The notes under the pieces: generated by a model
The model's input: only the letters and a program-made list of their open reading frames with translations
The model's database searches: none
Told to the model about the DNA's origin: nothing
Shown: positions 49,666-57,507 of the stretch, piece by piece
Numbering within the stretch: the stretch's first letter is position 1
Layout: every line of letters starts with the position of its first letter
DNA from: an uncultured Bacteroidales bacterium
GTDB taxonomy: Bacteria > Bacteroidota > Bacteroidia > Bacteroidales > UBA932
DNA: 64,000 nucleotides
Reading direction: 5' to 3'
Assembly: GCA_947168525.1 (NCBI GenBank)
Contig: CAMVMG010000005.1
Span: forward strand, 1-64,000
Translations under genes and position numbers: made by a program

Positions 49666-50823
49666 ATGAAAATAAGACTTGAAAGAACAGAAGACTACCG
49701 CGAGGTTGAGATCCTCACGCGCGAGGCTTTTTGGAATGTATATCGGCCGGGATGCACGGAGCACTTTGTCCTGCATTGTTACAGGGAGAATCCTGACTTC
49801 ATTCCGGAATTGGACTTCGTGATGGAGGATGACGGGCGCATTATGGGCCATGTGATGTTTTCCAAGGCCGAATTGGTCTTGGACGATGGAAGCCGTAAAC
49901 CTTCCTGGACCTTCGGCCCCATCAGCATTCATCCCGATTATAAGCGTAAAGGATACGGCTTGCGACTTCTGAAGTATGCTTTGTCGAAGGCCCGTGAAAG
50001 GGGTATCGGATTCCTTTGCATGGAAGGGAACATCGATTTTTACAGAAACGCGGGATTCTCGCTTGCAAGCGGCTTCGGTATTCACTATCACGACTTTCCA
50101 AAGGATAACGAGGTCCCTTTCTTCCTGGCCCAGGAACTGATTCCCGGCTGGCTTAAGGCAAATGGCATAGAAGAAGCGACGTATTGTCCTCCAAAGGGTT
50201 ATTTTGTTGCCGATGAGAATCCGGATGCATTTGAAGCGTTCGAGGCCACCTTTCTGGCAAAGGAGAAAATGCGCCTTCCCGGTCAGCTGTTCTACGACGG
50301 AGTCATGGAAACTGGCCGGATTATTCTCCGCCCCTGGCGGGACAGCGATGCTTCGGCGCTGTTTAAGTGGGCGTCGGATCCCGATGTCGGCCCTCGGGCT
50401 GGTTGGGCTCCGCACCAGTCCGTAGAGGAGAGCCTGGAGGTTATCCGGACAGTCTTTTGTGACGCCACCAACACCTGGGCCATAGAACTTATAGAAGCCG
50501 GAGAAGTTATAGGCGCAATGGGCTACGGCCCGTCGTGCGAATGCAATCTCCCCGCCCGGGAAGGAGAGCCACTTATTGGTTATTGGATTGCAAAACCATA
50601 TTGGAACAGGGGCATTTGCACAGAAGCGCTGGGGCTGATGATTGAACATATCCGGTGTAGGACTGATATCAAATCCCTTATATCCGGACATTTCATTGAT
50701 AATCCGGCCAGCGGGCGCGTCATGGAAAAATGCGGTTTCGTCCCAACTGGAGAAACCGTCATTGACGATACCCAGTATCAAGGCGCCAATCGGCCCATAA
50801 GAGTGCTTCGCTTAAAACTATAA
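49666..50823 (+). CDS. tandem GNAT acetyltransferase (two fused GNAT domains)
   Basis: 385 residues; a GTG two codons upstream is an alternative start. The first domain (~1-150) has the YhbS-like pattern, with acetyl-CoA loop FGPISIHPDYKRKGYGLRLLKYAL. The second (~220-385) is RimJ/RimL-like: GRIILRPWRDSDASALFKWASD, IGYWIAKPYWNRGICTEALGLMIEH and NPASGRVMEKCGF. The two are joined by ~65 residues. These are usually separate genes. The second domain suggests N-terminal or small-molecule acetylation. Monocistronic. Confidence 0.88.
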   Translation: MKIRLERTEDYREVEILTREAFWNVYRPGCTEHFVLHCYRENPDFIPELDFVMEDDGRIMGHVMFSKAELVLDDGSRKPSWTFGPISIHPDYKRKGYGLRLLKYALSKARERGIGFLCMEGNIDFYRNAGFSLASGFGIHYHDFPKDNEVPFFLAQELIPGWLKANGIEEATYCPPKGYFVADENPDAFEAFEATFLAKEKMRLPGQLFYDGVMETGRIILRPWRDSDASALFKWASDPDVGPRAGWAPHQSVEESLEVIRTVFCDATNTWAIELIEAGEVIGAMGYGPSCECNLPAREGEPLIGYWIAKPYWNRGICTEALGLMIEHIRCRTDIKSLISGHFIDNPASGRVMEKCGFVPTGETVIDDTQYQGANRPIRVLRLKL

Positions 50824-50892
50824 AACCACGGCTTGCCGGATGCCGGATCCGTGCTTCTGCAAAACTTCCGGTACCGGTCCGGGGTTATTCTT

Positions 50893-51030
50893 TTATTTCA
50901 CGGGATAACGGATTACGGTCCTCAGCTTGTCCATGGAGGTTTTCCTCGGATCGGAAAGGTAAATCTCATGATGCCGGCGCGCACCATCAATCGCAAAGCT
51001 GAAGCCCTGTTGAGCCGCAAAAGCCTTCAT
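50893..51030 (-). pseudogene. C-terminal remnant of a GyrI-like effector-binding protein
   Basis: 45 codons on the minus strand. The stretch HHEIYLSDPRKTSMDKLRTVIRYPV is the conserved end of the GyrI-like/AraC-effector-binding small-molecule domain. The family's other ~100-150 residues are missing: upstream in the same frame the DNA codes the membrane protein at 51045 in another frame. It starts 15 bases after that gene's stop. Either a decayed gene left by a deletion or, less likely, a genuine mini-protein. Confidence 0.6.
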
Positions 51031-51044
51031 CCTGCCGATAGTAG

Positions 51045-51602
51045 CTAGACCAATACGCGCCGCAGGGTCCAGGCGTACCAGAGATCTATAAATATGGTGA
51101 TGACCTCCATGGCGATCAGCCCCCATTGGGATTCCAGCAGGCCTGTTACATAGAAAAGGACGGGAACCAGGTTGACGATCAGGATACGGATGATCATCCA
51201 GAGACCCACTTGGCCCAGCCGGCCCCGGTACCAGACCAACAGAAGTATGCCCAGCGGCAGGTAGATAAGCGGCAGCGCCGTAGCGCAGGCGGCGGAAAGG
51301 CCCAATGCGGCTTCTCCCAGGCAGAGCAAAACAAAATCCAGCAAGTTCAGGCCGATGGCAATCCACCAGAGTACAGTCAGCGGATGCGCAAGCCCCTTCA
51401 TTCCGCGAAGAAGGGCATAATACATCACCACCATTCCCGCCGTATTCAGCAAGCCAAGAAGAAGGGAGGCATGGGTAAGCAGCCATCTGTTAACCGGTCC
51501 ATAGGAACAGATGGCCGCCAGGACCATTACGACAAAAGCGGCTTCGATGAGAGGGCGCGGCAATCCGCTGTGCAGGGTGTCTATGTGCAGAGGACTTTTC
51601 AT
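51045..51602 (-). CDS. integral membrane protein of unknown function
   Basis: 185 residues from MKSPLHIDTL, chosen because the TATCTTTG box at 51618-51611 is just upstream. Five to six hydrophobic segments (LIEAAFVVMVLAAI, LLGLLNTAGMVVMYYALL, VLWWIAIGLNLLDFVLLCL, LPLIYLPLGILLLVW, ILIVNLVPVLFYVTGLL). No family is recognised. It is divergent from the membrane-anchored AraC regulator, so it may be that regulator's target. Confidence 0.72.
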   Translation of the reverse strand: MKSPLHIDTLHSGLPRPLIEAAFVVMVLAAICSYGPVNRWLLTHASLLLGLLNTAGMVVMYYALLRGMKGLAHPLTVLWWIAIGLNLLDFVLLCLGEAALGLSAACATALPLIYLPLGILLLVWYRGRLGQVGLWMIIRILIVNLVPVLFYVTGLLESQWGLIAMEVITIFIDLWYAWTLRRVLV

Positions 51603-51610
51603 GATATTTA

Positions 51611-51618
51611 CAAAGATA
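51611..51618 (-). promoter_or_regulatory. -7 box of the membrane protein gene
   Basis: TATCTTTG on the minus strand, eight bases before the ATG; a very short leader. Confidence 0.5.
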
Positions 51619-51676
51619 AAGAAATAACGGCCATTTGGGGAGAATAAGAGAATAATTTTCCGAAAATATTGCCGTT

Positions 51677-51704
51677 TCTGCCAAATTGCGCCGGAATCTG
51701 CCAA
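51677..51704 (+). promoter_or_regulatory. direct repeat in the divergent AraC/membrane-protein promoter region
   Basis: TCTGCCAA at 51677-51684 and again at 51697-51704, 20 bases apart, on one face of the helix. Direct repeats at this spacing are typical AraC-family half-sites. They lie ~35-60 bases upstream of the AraC gene's -7 box. Confidence 0.45.
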
Positions 51705-51736
51705 TACACATTGAGGATAAAACGATGGAGATTATT

Positions 51737-51744
51737 TATCTTTG
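51737..51744 (+). promoter_or_regulatory. -7 box of the AraC-type gene
   Basis: TATCTTTG, 18 bases before the ATG at 51763. It argues against the earlier TTG in the same frame. Confidence 0.5.
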
Positions 51745-51762
51745 TCAAATTTTATACCGGAA

Positions 51763-52314
51763 ATGATTGTGCCTTCAACCATAATAATCCTGGCAGCCCT
51801 TCTTGCCTTCCTGGCAATGATTGTGGTAATCATTCTGCTCATCCGGACAACCCGTACCGTAGTGGACAAAAATACGGCCCTCACCAAACAATTGCTGGAA
51901 ACCCCCGTGGATCAAATCAGGAAAGACCTTTCTTCCGTAGAGCAGCCGATGAAAATGGACGATACCCAGCTGATGGCATGGATGGATGCCAAAATAGATG
52001 AGCTTGCCTTGTGCCAGCAGCCTGATATTGATTTGAAAACGATGTCCGATACATTGGGTCTCTCTCAGCGCCGTATTATCCGGCTGCTCAAAAGCCAGCC
52101 GCAATACGGCAGTTTTGCTTCCTACATCACGGAGAAGCGTCTGGAAAAGGCCTGCGCTCTTTTGAAAGCACATCCGGAATTTACCATAGAGAGCATCTGC
52201 AAGGATGCCGGTTTTTCCTCCAGACGTACGTTTCAAGCCATTTTCAAAACCCGCCTGGGCATGAGTCCTTCGGAATACCGGAGTGCCGTGCTGAACGAAG
52301 AAAATAACAGATGA
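51763..52314 (+). CDS. membrane-anchored AraC-family regulator
   Basis: 183 residues from ATG 51763. A hydrophobic helix (~6-28, ILAALLAFLAMIVVIILLI) places it in the inner membrane. A short linker leads to a C-terminal AraC DNA-binding domain with two HTHs: LKTMSDTLGLSQRRIIRLLKS and FTIESICKDAGFSSRRTFQAIFKTRLGMSPSEYR. No periplasmic sensor is present. Its end overlaps the lipoprotein gene by four bases, so both are cotranscribed. Confidence 0.86.
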   Translation: MIVPSTIIILAALLAFLAMIVVIILLIRTTRTVVDKNTALTKQLLETPVDQIRKDLSSVEQPMKMDDTQLMAWMDAKIDELALCQQPDIDLKTMSDTLGLSQRRIIRLLKSQPQYGSFASYITEKRLEKACALLKAHPEFTIESICKDAGFSSRRTFQAIFKTRLGMSPSEYRSAVLNEENNR

Positions 52315-52838
52315 AAAAGTATCTCACCCCCTTGTTTCTTCTTGTGCTGCTGACACTTGGATCCTGTGGCAGCACCCGATATGCCGGTTCCGGGACTAAA
52401 ATGTCCGATATCCGGGAGTTCGCTTTCCTGAAGCCCTGTGCCTATATGGCGCTTTACGACACTGACGGCAGATCCTACCACCAGGGAAATGTCGATATCG
52501 CCACCAATATCATTACCCAAATCATTAATGCAGAGCGTTTTCCTTTCACCGATGTAATGGAGGCCGACTACCAGGGAGAGGACAAGGATGCCCTGGAATG
52601 GGCGCTGAACCTTTCGGAGGTCAATGCAAAGCAAGTGGACCGTTTGCGGGTGCCCAAGTCTTTGTTGAAGCGGATGGAGAGCGTCGACAACCGGTACGGC
52701 CTGTTCATCTATTCAGAGGGATACACCACGACCCAGGAGGCATACGATGCGGAAAAACGGGCAAAGGCTGCCAGTCGGGTGATAGATGCGGCGGCTAAAG
52801 CTTACCGGAATCAGCCGGCTCACCAATCCCAGCGGTAG
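52311..52838 (+). CDS. lipoprotein, probably frameshifted (5' portion)
   Basis: 175 residues. Signal peptide with lipobox GSCGS (Cys ~19). The mature part has SDIREFAFLKPCAYMALYD and a helix-rich middle. The frame ends in QPAHQSQR, a tail unlike the rest. The +1 frame from about 52786 continues with plausible coding sequence to 53010. The original product was probably ~230 residues. The start overlaps the AraC-type gene by four bases. No family recognised. Confidence 0.7.
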   Translation: MKKYLTPLFLLVLLTLGSCGSTRYAGSGTKMSDIREFAFLKPCAYMALYDTDGRSYHQGNVDIATNIITQIINAERFPFTDVMEADYQGEDKDALEWALNLSEVNAKQVDRLRVPKSLLKRMESVDNRYGLFIYSEGYTTTQEAYDAEKRAKAASRVIDAAAKAYRNQPAHQSQR

Positions 52839-53010
52839 CTATTTCCCCAGCGATCCATACGGCAACGAGATGATCTGTGTTGTCATCGACAAGCAGGAGC
52901 AGCGCGTCATCTATTATGCCAGGCAGACGCCCACCTTCGCCTCCTTCCCGAAGGATCGTGCCGATGTTAGCAAACTGCTGCACAAACTCCTGAAAGATTT
53001 TATCCGTTAA
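52786..53010 (+). pseudogene. frameshifted 3' portion of the lipoprotein gene
   Basis: The frame one base over from the lipoprotein encodes ISRLTNPSGSYFPSDPYGNEM, then ICVVIDKQEQRVIYYARQ and ends LHKLLKDFIR, with a strand-strand-helix pattern typical of a protein C-terminus. It has no sensible start of its own (the first ATG lies deep inside the upstream gene). It looks like one gene broken by a one-base change between about 52786 and 52838, or a sequencing error. Confidence 0.6.
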
Positions 53011-53031
53011 ACCTTTAATAATTAACAAATC

Positions 53032-53415
53032 ATGAAAACCATCAAACTTATTGCAATGGCAGTCGTAGCCTGCGTGGCCCTCTGCTTCACTTCCTGTTCG
53101 AAGATTAACGACCCCGGTGATTCTGGCTCGTACACCGCCATCTGCGACATTGCTGTTACCGGCAGCGAAGGTTCCGGTATCATTTTCAACAAGATCAGGG
53201 ATGCTGTCATCCTGGCCGGCAGAGGCTTCAATTTCCGCACCTCCGCCAATGACAAGGTCGTCACTGACGCCGCCGACAAAGTGGCTGCTGAATATAAGGA
53301 CCAGGCCAACAAACCGATTGTTGTTTCCGTGGTTTTCCGGCCCGGCAACGCCATGGGCGAAGCTGAGAAAGCGGATATTGTCATCAAGAAATATACGTTT
53401 ACTCCTGTAAACTAG
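53032..53415 (+). CDS. small lipoprotein of unknown function
   Basis: 127 residues. Signal peptide with lipobox FTSCS (Cys ~22). The mature ~105 residues carry SYTAICDIAVTGSEGSG, a helix (DKVVTDAADKVAAEYKDQ) and a C-terminal strand pair IVVSVVFRPGN / KKYTFTPVN. No known motif. It follows the frameshifted lipoprotein gene by 21 bases and is closed by a strong terminator, so it ends the AraC operon. Confidence 0.75.
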   Translation: MKTIKLIAMAVVACVALCFTSCSKINDPGDSGSYTAICDIAVTGSEGSGIIFNKIRDAVILAGRGFNFRTSANDKVVTDAADKVAAEYKDQANKPIVVSVVFRPGNAMGEAEKADIVIKKYTFTPVN

Positions 53416-53466
53416 GCATTAAGGATACTTTATTTCAAACTTAATAAAGTTAGAACAACAAGGTGA

Positions 53467-53503
53467 ATCCGCCGGAATGATAATCTCATCCGGCGGATTT
53501 CTC
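53467..53503 (+). terminator. rho-independent terminator after the lipoprotein operon
   Basis: ATCCGCCGGA (53467-53476) pairs with TCCGGCGGAT (53489-53498), a perfect 10-base GC-rich stem, followed by TT and a pyrimidine run. Confidence 0.75.
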
Positions 53504-53740
53504 TGTTATGCAAGCCTACGCGAGGACTTGACTGCGAAACTGTTTGGATTGGCTGCACTCCATCAGGTAACTTCTTCACCACTACATGAGAGGGCCTGCC
53601 GGCGTCATTGGCTTTGTGTTTCTTTCTCCCCATCGTGGAACGTAACCAAGATGGAAAGAAACGCACACCGGCCAATCAGGAGCACAAAGATACTCATTTT
53701 ATTAATTCCCGTCTACCGGTCAAGTCCAAGATGTTCCAAA
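53504..53740. other. intergenic stretch without a recognisable gene
   Basis: Together with the flanking elements it forms a ~420-base gap between 53415 and 53838. No frame shows a known family. A minus-strand frame opening MGRKKHKANDAG (from 53633) follows a TATCTTTG box, but its end is the terminator stem read backwards, so it is not called. The patch may be remnant DNA. Confidence 0.4.
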
Positions 53741-53787
53741 TATAGTGCTGGTGATGTGACTTTTTCTGGCACATCACCAGCACTATA
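53741..53787. repeat. perfect 18-base inverted repeat upstream of the methyltransferase gene
   Basis: TATAGTGCTGGTGATGTG (53741-53758), an 11-base loop, and the exact complement CACATCACCAGCACTATA (53770-53787). The right arm covers the -33 region of the promoter whose -7 box is at 53802. It could be an operator, a bidirectional terminator for both flanks, or the end of a mobile element. Confidence 0.75.
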
Positions 53788-53801
53788 AAAAGGATAATGA
53801 T

Positions 53802-53809
53802 TATCTTTG
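53802..53809 (+). promoter_or_regulatory. -7 box of the methyltransferase gene
   Basis: TATCTTTG, 28 bases before the ATG at 53838. The -33 region is occupied by the arm of the inverted repeat. Confidence 0.5.
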
Positions 53810-53837
53810 AGAGTTAGATAAATTATACTTCAAAACT

Positions 53838-54509
53838 ATGTATAAAGATTTGCTTAAGCAAGCGCTGGCAAAATTCTTCCTGGGCGTTATTCTGCTGGGG
53901 CTGCTCATCTTCCTCCCGGCCTGGTCTTTTCACTACTGGCAGGGTTGGCTTTTGATGGGGATTCTGTTTGTGCCGATGTTCATTGCCGGGCTTGTGATGA
54001 TGGCAAATAATCCAGATTTATTGCGGAAGCGTCTCAACGCAAAGGAACAAGAGGCGGAACAGAAGACCGTCGTAAAGCTCAGCGGAGCCCTTTTTATTGC
54101 CGCCTTTGTGGTGGCGGGGTTGAACTGGCGCTTTGGCTGGTGGGTCTTGCCGGATTGGGCCGTATGGGTGGCCGCAGGGGTGTTTCTGGGATCCTATCTC
54201 CTGTATGCGGAGGTACTTCGGGAGAATACTTACCTGTCCCGGACCATCGAGGTTCAGCAGAACCAGAAGGTCATTGATACGGGACTTTATGGTATTGTCA
54301 GGCACCCTATGTATATGGCCACCACCATTCTTTTCCTGGCGATGCCTCTGGTACTGGCCAGCCCCATCTCATTCATTATTATGCTGGGTTACATACCCGT
54401 GATTGCGAGGCGCATTGGGAATGAGGAAAAAGTGCTAGAAGAAGGGCTGGAAGGATATGCAGAGTACAAAGAGAAGGTAAAATACAGAATCCTGCCTTTT
54501 ATCTGGTAA
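53838..54509 (+). CDS. isoprenylcysteine carboxyl methyltransferase (ICMT)-like membrane protein
   Basis: 223 residues, with about five membrane helices. The C-terminal signature GLYGIVRHPMYMATTILF, then NEEKVLEEGLEGYAEYKEKVKYR, is that of the ICMT/PEMT membrane methyltransferases, which use S-adenosylmethionine on lipids or small lipophilic molecules. Bacterial targets are mostly unknown. Single gene, under the inverted-repeat promoter region. Confidence 0.85.
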   Translation: MYKDLLKQALAKFFLGVILLGLLIFLPAWSFHYWQGWLLMGILFVPMFIAGLVMMANNPDLLRKRLNAKEQEAEQKTVVKLSGALFIAAFVVAGLNWRFGWWVLPDWAVWVAAGVFLGSYLLYAEVLRENTYLSRTIEVQQNQKVIDTGLYGIVRHPMYMATTILFLAMPLVLASPISFIIMLGYIPVIARRIGNEEKVLEEGLEGYAEYKEKVKYRILPFIW

Positions 54510-54564
54510 AAACGAACGGAAAATGTGACCAAATGCGACTGAAAATCTATCAACGCGAGTTGGT

Positions 54565-54617
54565 CCACAATTTTGTGGTCCACAATTTTGTGGACTAAAA
54601 ATAATACGCTATATTTG
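54565..54617 (+). promoter_or_regulatory. promoter of the ATPase gene with doubled palindrome
   Basis: TTTG (54587-54590), 19 bases, TATATTTG (54610-54617): exact consensus. The palindrome CCACAATTTTGTGG occurs twice, at 54565-54578 and 54580-54593, and the second copy covers the -33 box. A dimeric repressor bound there would block transcription. Confidence 0.7.
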
Positions 54618-54634
54618 CAAAAAAATAATGACTT

Positions 54635-55762
54635 ATGGGCAAGCCATTTGTATACGGAACCGCCGTCTTTGGAGAGAACTTTACCGATAGGAAAGCTGAA
54701 TCCAAGCATCTCAAGATGAATTTCGAGGCAGGTGTGAATACTATTCTGATTTCTCCCCGCAGGACAGGGAAGACCTCTCTGGTATATAAGGCTGTTGAAC
54801 AAATAACGGATCCATCTATCAAGATTGTTATGATGGACATCTATGATTGCCGTGACGAATATGAGTTCTATGAACGTTTTGCATCGTCTGTGCTAAGAGG
54901 TCTGGCTACAAAGGCGGAACAGGCAATGACTCTGGCCAAAAACTTTCTCTCCCGTCTTTCTCCCAAAATATCCATCTCGCCGGACCCGTCGCAGGAGTTT
55001 TCAGTTTCCTTCGGCATCGGCCCAAAGACAGAAAAGCCGGAGGAGATCCTTGACCTTCCTGAAAAAATAGCTCAAAAGAGAAATCTGAACATCGTGGTTT
55101 GCATTGACGAGTTTCAGCAAGTTGGAGAATTCCCGGATTCTGTCGGTTTCCAAAAGAAGGCGAGGGGCGTGTGGCAATTGCAAAAGAACGTATCATATTG
55201 CCTGTTTGGGAGCAAGAAACATATGATGGATAAGCTATTTCAGGATAAGTCCATGCCATTCTATCATTTCGGAGATTTTTTTTTCCTGGAGGCGATACCA
55301 AAGGAAGAATGGGTCAATTACATTGTCCAACGCTTTGCTACAAGGAATATGATTATTTCAGAAGAAATGGCAGGGCGACTGTGCGATAAAGTCCAGTTGT
55401 ATTCATCATATGTTCAGCAACTTGCCTGGAATGTAATGATAGAGACTGAAGGAGAAGTAACGGAGCAGAATCTGGAGAGTGGGTATGAACTTCTGATAAG
55501 ACAGACATCGGCGCTGTTCATGCGTCAACTGGCCAATCTGACGGTATACCAGATGAACTATTTAAAGGCCCTGGACGCAGGTATACATACTGGTTTCCAG
55601 TCGTCAAGCATACTGGAGGAATACCGCCTGGGTAGCAAATCGAATATCACAAGGATAGAGAACGTTCTTTTAGGTAAGGAGTTGATCGATAAAAGGCCTG
55701 ATGGCGTATACTTCGCCGATCCTGTGTTCGCTTACTGGTTCCATAGGAAGTATTGTATATGA
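54635..55762 (+). CDS. AAA-type ATPase (archaeal-ATPase/STAND-like)
   Basis: 375 residues. Walker A ISPRRTGKTSL near residue 40; Walker B NIVVCIDEFQQVGE near 150; a sensor region VSYCLFGSKKHMM; and a C-terminal winged-helix domain (SILEEYRLGSKSNITRIENVLLGKELIDKR), ending FADPVFAYWFHRKYC. This is the layout of the archaeal-type ATPases (PF01637), often found singly in mobile or variable regions. The DNA is less GC-rich than the neighbouring housekeeping genes. Role unknown; regulation or defence are both possible. Confidence 0.85.
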   Translation: MGKPFVYGTAVFGENFTDRKAESKHLKMNFEAGVNTILISPRRTGKTSLVYKAVEQITDPSIKIVMMDIYDCRDEYEFYERFASSVLRGLATKAEQAMTLAKNFLSRLSPKISISPDPSQEFSVSFGIGPKTEKPEEILDLPEKIAQKRNLNIVVCIDEFQQVGEFPDSVGFQKKARGVWQLQKNVSYCLFGSKKHMMDKLFQDKSMPFYHFGDFFFLEAIPKEEWVNYIVQRFATRNMIISEEMAGRLCDKVQLYSSYVQQLAWNVMIETEGEVTEQNLESGYELLIRQTSALFMRQLANLTVYQMNYLKALDAGIHTGFQSSSILEEYRLGSKSNITRIENVLLGKELIDKRPDGVYFADPVFAYWFHRKYCI

Positions 55763-55900
55763 TTCACTTTGTCAATAATATCGATTATATTCCGGAACAC
55801 TTGCCTCCAGAAGCGCGCCCCAAAGTGACCAAATCTGGGGGATACAAATAACAAGACTTTGCAAGGTGTTTGAAAACCAGCAACTTACAAAGTCTGTTCG

Positions 55901-55985
55901 TGCCTCGGGCGGGAATCGAACCCGCACGGCCGTTTCGGGCCAAGGGATTTTAAGTCCCTCGTGTCTACCATTCCACCACCAAGGC
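55901..55985 (-). tRNA. tRNA-Leu (anticodon TAA)
   Basis: On the minus strand: acceptor GCCTTGG pairs with CCGAGGC, followed by discriminator A. Anticodon stem AGGGA/TCCCT encloses CTTAAAA, so the anticodon is TAA. A long variable arm marks a class II tRNA, and GGTTCGATTCC forms the T arm. CCA is not encoded. 85 bases. Confidence 0.95.
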
Positions 55986-56002
55986 AAATAGGGTTGACAT
56001 TA

Positions 56003-56010
56003 CAAAGATA
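56003..56010 (-). promoter_or_regulatory. -7 box of tRNA-Leu
   Basis: TATCTTTG on the minus strand, 17 bases upstream of the tRNA. No -33 TTTG is seen. Confidence 0.55.
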
Positions 56011-56049
56011 CACATTAATTTCGGAATTCGTGCAGGCCGGTGATTAGGA

Positions 56050-57507
56050 TTACCATGGGACAGGATTGTTTACCCGCACACCATATCCGGCGGGAAGCGT
56101 ATGGGGAAGCGGCTCCGGGGAGCCAGCAAGGGTGGCTGCCTTGGTACTGAGCGGCTTCCCGGAAGAAAGGGCCAGCACGGCAGCGAACATGGTTTCGGCC
56201 GGGTCTCCCAGCTGTGTCCCGTCCAGCGGATTGTCTTTCGCTTCAAAGTCGGCCGGAATGCCGTCTGGCATGCTCAGGGTGACACCGTCGCGGTCTGTAT
56301 AGCGCGATGAAATCACGTAGATGCCCCAGTCTTTGGTGAGCTCGATGGCCTTGTCGCAATCCACGTCATTGTCTTTCTGCTTGGCCAGGGACGTGTACCA
56401 GTTCTGTGACTGGATTAGGTAACCACCGCAGAATTTCCCGTAGGTCTGCCCGCCCACCAGGGTTACGTCCATGTAGGGTTTGAGCCCGCAGATCAGCGCC
56501 TCGGAGGCCGATGCCGTTTCCTTCGTGGTAATCACCCATAGCTTCTTGATGCCCGGATTCACCTCTCCGGGATAAACCGAGTAAGAGTCGCGTCCGGAGT
56601 TGATATGGAATTCCGGGGCGAAGGGGGTAGTGGACTCGTCGGCGTATTCTTCGGCCATCTTGGCATTGAAGACTTCCCGGTTGAAGATGCTGCCTGCCGC
56701 CACTTCCTTCGGCGGGGCAATCATGGAGGCCAGGACGGCGCTGGTAACAGTGTATCCGCCCCCGTTGTATCGCAGGTCCAGCACCAGTTCCTCGATGCCA
56801 TTTTCCTTGAAGGTCCGGAAGGTGTGCTCCAGGTCCCGTGCGGCTTCCATGGTGAAATTGGTAAAGTGCAGGTAGCCGATGTTTTTCCCGTTGACAGTCA
56901 GAGTGCGTGTAGTCTGCACCGGATTCTCGTACATCTGCTCCGCCTTCAACGTAAGGCTTTTCCCGGTAGAGAAGCCCAACAGGACGGATTGGCTCCCGTA
57001 AAACTTCTCCTGGAGCAGTGAAGCGTAGTTGTCCGCCGTCAGTTCTACTCCGTCCAGGCTCAGGATGACATGTCCGCGGTGGATGCCGGCTTTCGCAGCC
57101 GGCGACGATGTATAGGTATAGTTCACCACCATGCACACCTTCTGTTTTGCGGCATCGGCATAGTACAGGCTGAAATCAAAACCGTAGCTCAGATTTTCTC
57201 CGGTGAGGCTGCTCAGGAAGCTGTGGTAATCCGGCAGCGCGCGGGTCCATCTGTCCACCAGATTCCCGTTCTTGTCCTTGTAACGGATCGACTCCACTTT
57301 TTCTACCGGGTCTACCCCGTACGTCCAGTCAGACATGCCCTCAGATACCTCGTCCACCCAGAGGTAAAAGCTATTCATGATATTGAAAGCGAAGAGGTTG
57401 GCATAATAGGGAAGTCCCTTCTCGCCGGTTTCTGTGGGATCGGACTGCTGGCAGGCGCAAGGCAGCAGCAGAACTGCCAGAAGGAGTATATGCAGGAATC
57501 TTTTCAT
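56050..57507 (-). CDS. S41-family (C-terminal-processing) protease, lipoprotein
   Basis: 485 residues from MKRFLHIL; the ATG shares a base with the rodA stop (TGATG). Signal peptide with lipobox PCACQ. A cap domain (30-120) is followed by a PDZ domain (~120-205, SPAAKAGIHRGHVILSLDG) and the S41 fold: LVLDLRYNGGGYTV, catalytic Ser in ETASASEALICGL and Lys in GQTYGKFCGG. Family members cleave non-polar C-termini of envelope proteins. As the last gene of the cell-shape operon it may process a cell-wall enzyme or its regulator. Confidence 0.9.
   Translation of the reverse strand: MKRFLHILLLAVLLLPCACQQSDPTETGEKGLPYYANLFAFNIMNSFYLWVDEVSEGMSDWTYGVDPVEKVESIRYKDKNGNLVDRWTRALPDYHSFLSSLTGENLSYGFDFSLYYADAAKQKVCMVVNYTYTSSPAAKAGIHRGHVILSLDGVELTADNYASLLQEKFYGSQSVLLGFSTGKSLTLKAEQMYENPVQTTRTLTVNGKNIGYLHFTNFTMEAARDLEHTFRTFKENGIEELVLDLRYNGGGYTVTSAVLASMIAPPKEVAAGSIFNREVFNAKMAEEYADESTTPFAPEFHINSGRDSYSVYPGEVNPGIKKLWVITTKETASASEALICGLKPYMDVTLVGGQTYGKFCGGYLIQSQNWYTSLAKQKDNDVDCDKAIELTKDWGIYVISSRYTDRDGVTLSMPDGIPADFEAKDNPLDGTQLGDPAETMFAAVLALSSGKPLSTKAATLAGSPEPLPHTLPAGYGVRVNNPVPW

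Noticed and set aside
53430..53633. Minus-strand frame opening MGRKKHKANDAG behind a TATCTTTG box
   Set aside because: Its last third is the reverse reading of the lipoprotein terminator stem, and nothing resembles a known family; left as intergenic DNA.
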